A DNA stretch of 6,147 nt from the NCBI GenBank assembly GCA_007132145.1, contig SLPE01000020.1:1-6147 (forward strand), given 5' to 3'. The DNA is from Candidatus Izemoplasma sp. GTDB taxonomy: Bacteria > Bacillota_I > Bacilli_A > Izemoplasmatales > Izemoplasmataceae. Both the position numbers and the translations under genes were made by a program. Positions 5,676-6,147 of this stretch are shown here, piece after piece (within the stretch, counting starts at the first letter, position 1; each line of letters starts with the position of its first letter). The notes below the pieces were generated by a model. That model saw only the letters and a list, made by a program, of their open reading frames with translations. It had not been told where the DNA came from and did no database searches.

Positions 5676-6147
5676 TTACATTCGCTCCGGGACATCTATG
5701 CCAAGCAAAGCCATGCCATTTTTGATGGTATGAGCAGCAAGCTGCGAAAGTTTTAACCTGAAATCACTTATTGTTTTATCAGGTTCGTTTAGCACAGAAT
5801 GCTCATGGTAAAACTGGTTAAAGTCTTTACAAAGCTCGTAGATGTAATTAGCAATAACAGCAGGGCTTAGCTCTTTTGCGGCATCTGCGACAACAACGGG
5901 GAAATCGTGAATTGTTCTTAGCAATACGATTTCCTTGTTGTTTAATTGGGCAGGCAAGGTATTCAGGTTAATTGAGCTCAACCTGTCTTCTCCGGCAGTT
6001 CTAAGAATAGAGCGAATTCGTGCATGAGTATATTGAATGAATGGCCCTGTGTTGCCGTTAAAATCAATAGATTCGGCCGGGTTAAACAGCATGTTCTTCT
6101 TGGGATCCACTTTAAGAATGAAATATTTAAGTGCACCTAAGCCTATC
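5676..6147 (-). CDS. argS: Arginyl-tRNA synthetase, C-terminal part (5' truncated by window edge)
   Basis: The frame is open from the window edge (first full codon at 6146) to TAA at 5678-5676, giving 156 residues of an enzyme that is normally close to 600. The product charges tRNA-Arg with arginine in the cytoplasm. Visible are IGLGALKYFIL (1-11), then FNPAES and the family signature GPFIQYTHARI (34-44) at the entrance of the DALR anticodon-binding helical domain, and the conserved C-terminus ending IDVPERM. The GTG at 6110 is an internal Val codon, not a start. The HIGH and KMSKS-like catalytic parts are outside the window. Its stop is separated from the convergent receptor's stop by a single base. 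Confidence 0.96.
   Translation of the reverse strand, partial: IGLGALKYFILKVDPKKNMLFNPAESIDFNGNTGPFIQYTHARIRSILRTAGEDRLSSINLNTLPAQLNNKEIVLLRTIHDFPVVVADAAKELSPAVIANYIYELCKDFNQFYHEHSVLNEPDKTISDFRLKLSQLAAHTIKNGMALLGIDVPERM

Overview
The window looks like a chromosomal core region of a Bacteroidota (Bacteroidetes) bacterium. The evidence is AT-rich DNA, a TonB-dependent receptor with an N-terminal carboxypeptidase-regulatory-like domain, an OmpA/SPOR envelope protein of Bacteroidota type, AroQ and ArgS sequences of the kind seen in that phylum, near absence of Shine-Dalgarno sites, and promoters of the form TTTG-N18/19-TAnnTTTG. A finer placement is not possible from sequence reading alone. I see no mobile element, CRISPR array, tRNA or rRNA gene.

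Layout: (1) 1-638 (+) is the 3' part of a family-2 glycosyltransferase gene, cut by the window edge. (2) 667-1083 (-) is aroQ, type II 3-dehydroquinate dehydratase, convergent with the glycosyltransferase and apparently carrying its own promoter in the 104-bp gap upstream. (3) 1188-2870 (-) encodes a secreted envelope protein with a carboxypeptidase-regulatory-like domain, a TPR-like helix pair, an acidic linker, an OmpA-like peptidoglycan-binding domain and a C-terminal SPOR domain. (4) 2871-3244 is a 374-bp divergent intergenic region. It holds a likely promoter for the OmpA/SPOR gene, an imperfect inverted repeat, a strong Bacteroidota promoter on the + strand, a complete TPP (thiamine pyrophosphate) riboswitch aptamer and a possible switching hairpin. 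(5) 3245-5674 (+) is a full-length TonB-dependent outer-membrane receptor under that riboswitch, therefore most likely the outer-membrane thiamine/TPP transporter (OMthi type). (6) 5676-6147 (-) is the 3' end of argS, whose stop lies one base from the receptor's stop.

The only clear functional unit is promoter, TPP riboswitch and TonB-dependent receptor: when intracellular TPP is low the receptor is made and brings thiamine or a thiamine derivative across the outer membrane using TonB energy. Unlike the OMthi-pnuT-tnr3 arrangement described in Bacteroides, no inner-membrane transporter or thiamine pyrophosphokinase gene follows; argS faces the receptor directly. The remaining genes are housekeeping or envelope functions and do not form a pathway with it. 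I did not find evidence for a wholly undescribed system. The most worthwhile leads are the stand-alone thiamine receptor with its short leader, the multidomain OmpA/SPOR protein, and the nearly touching receptor/argS ends.
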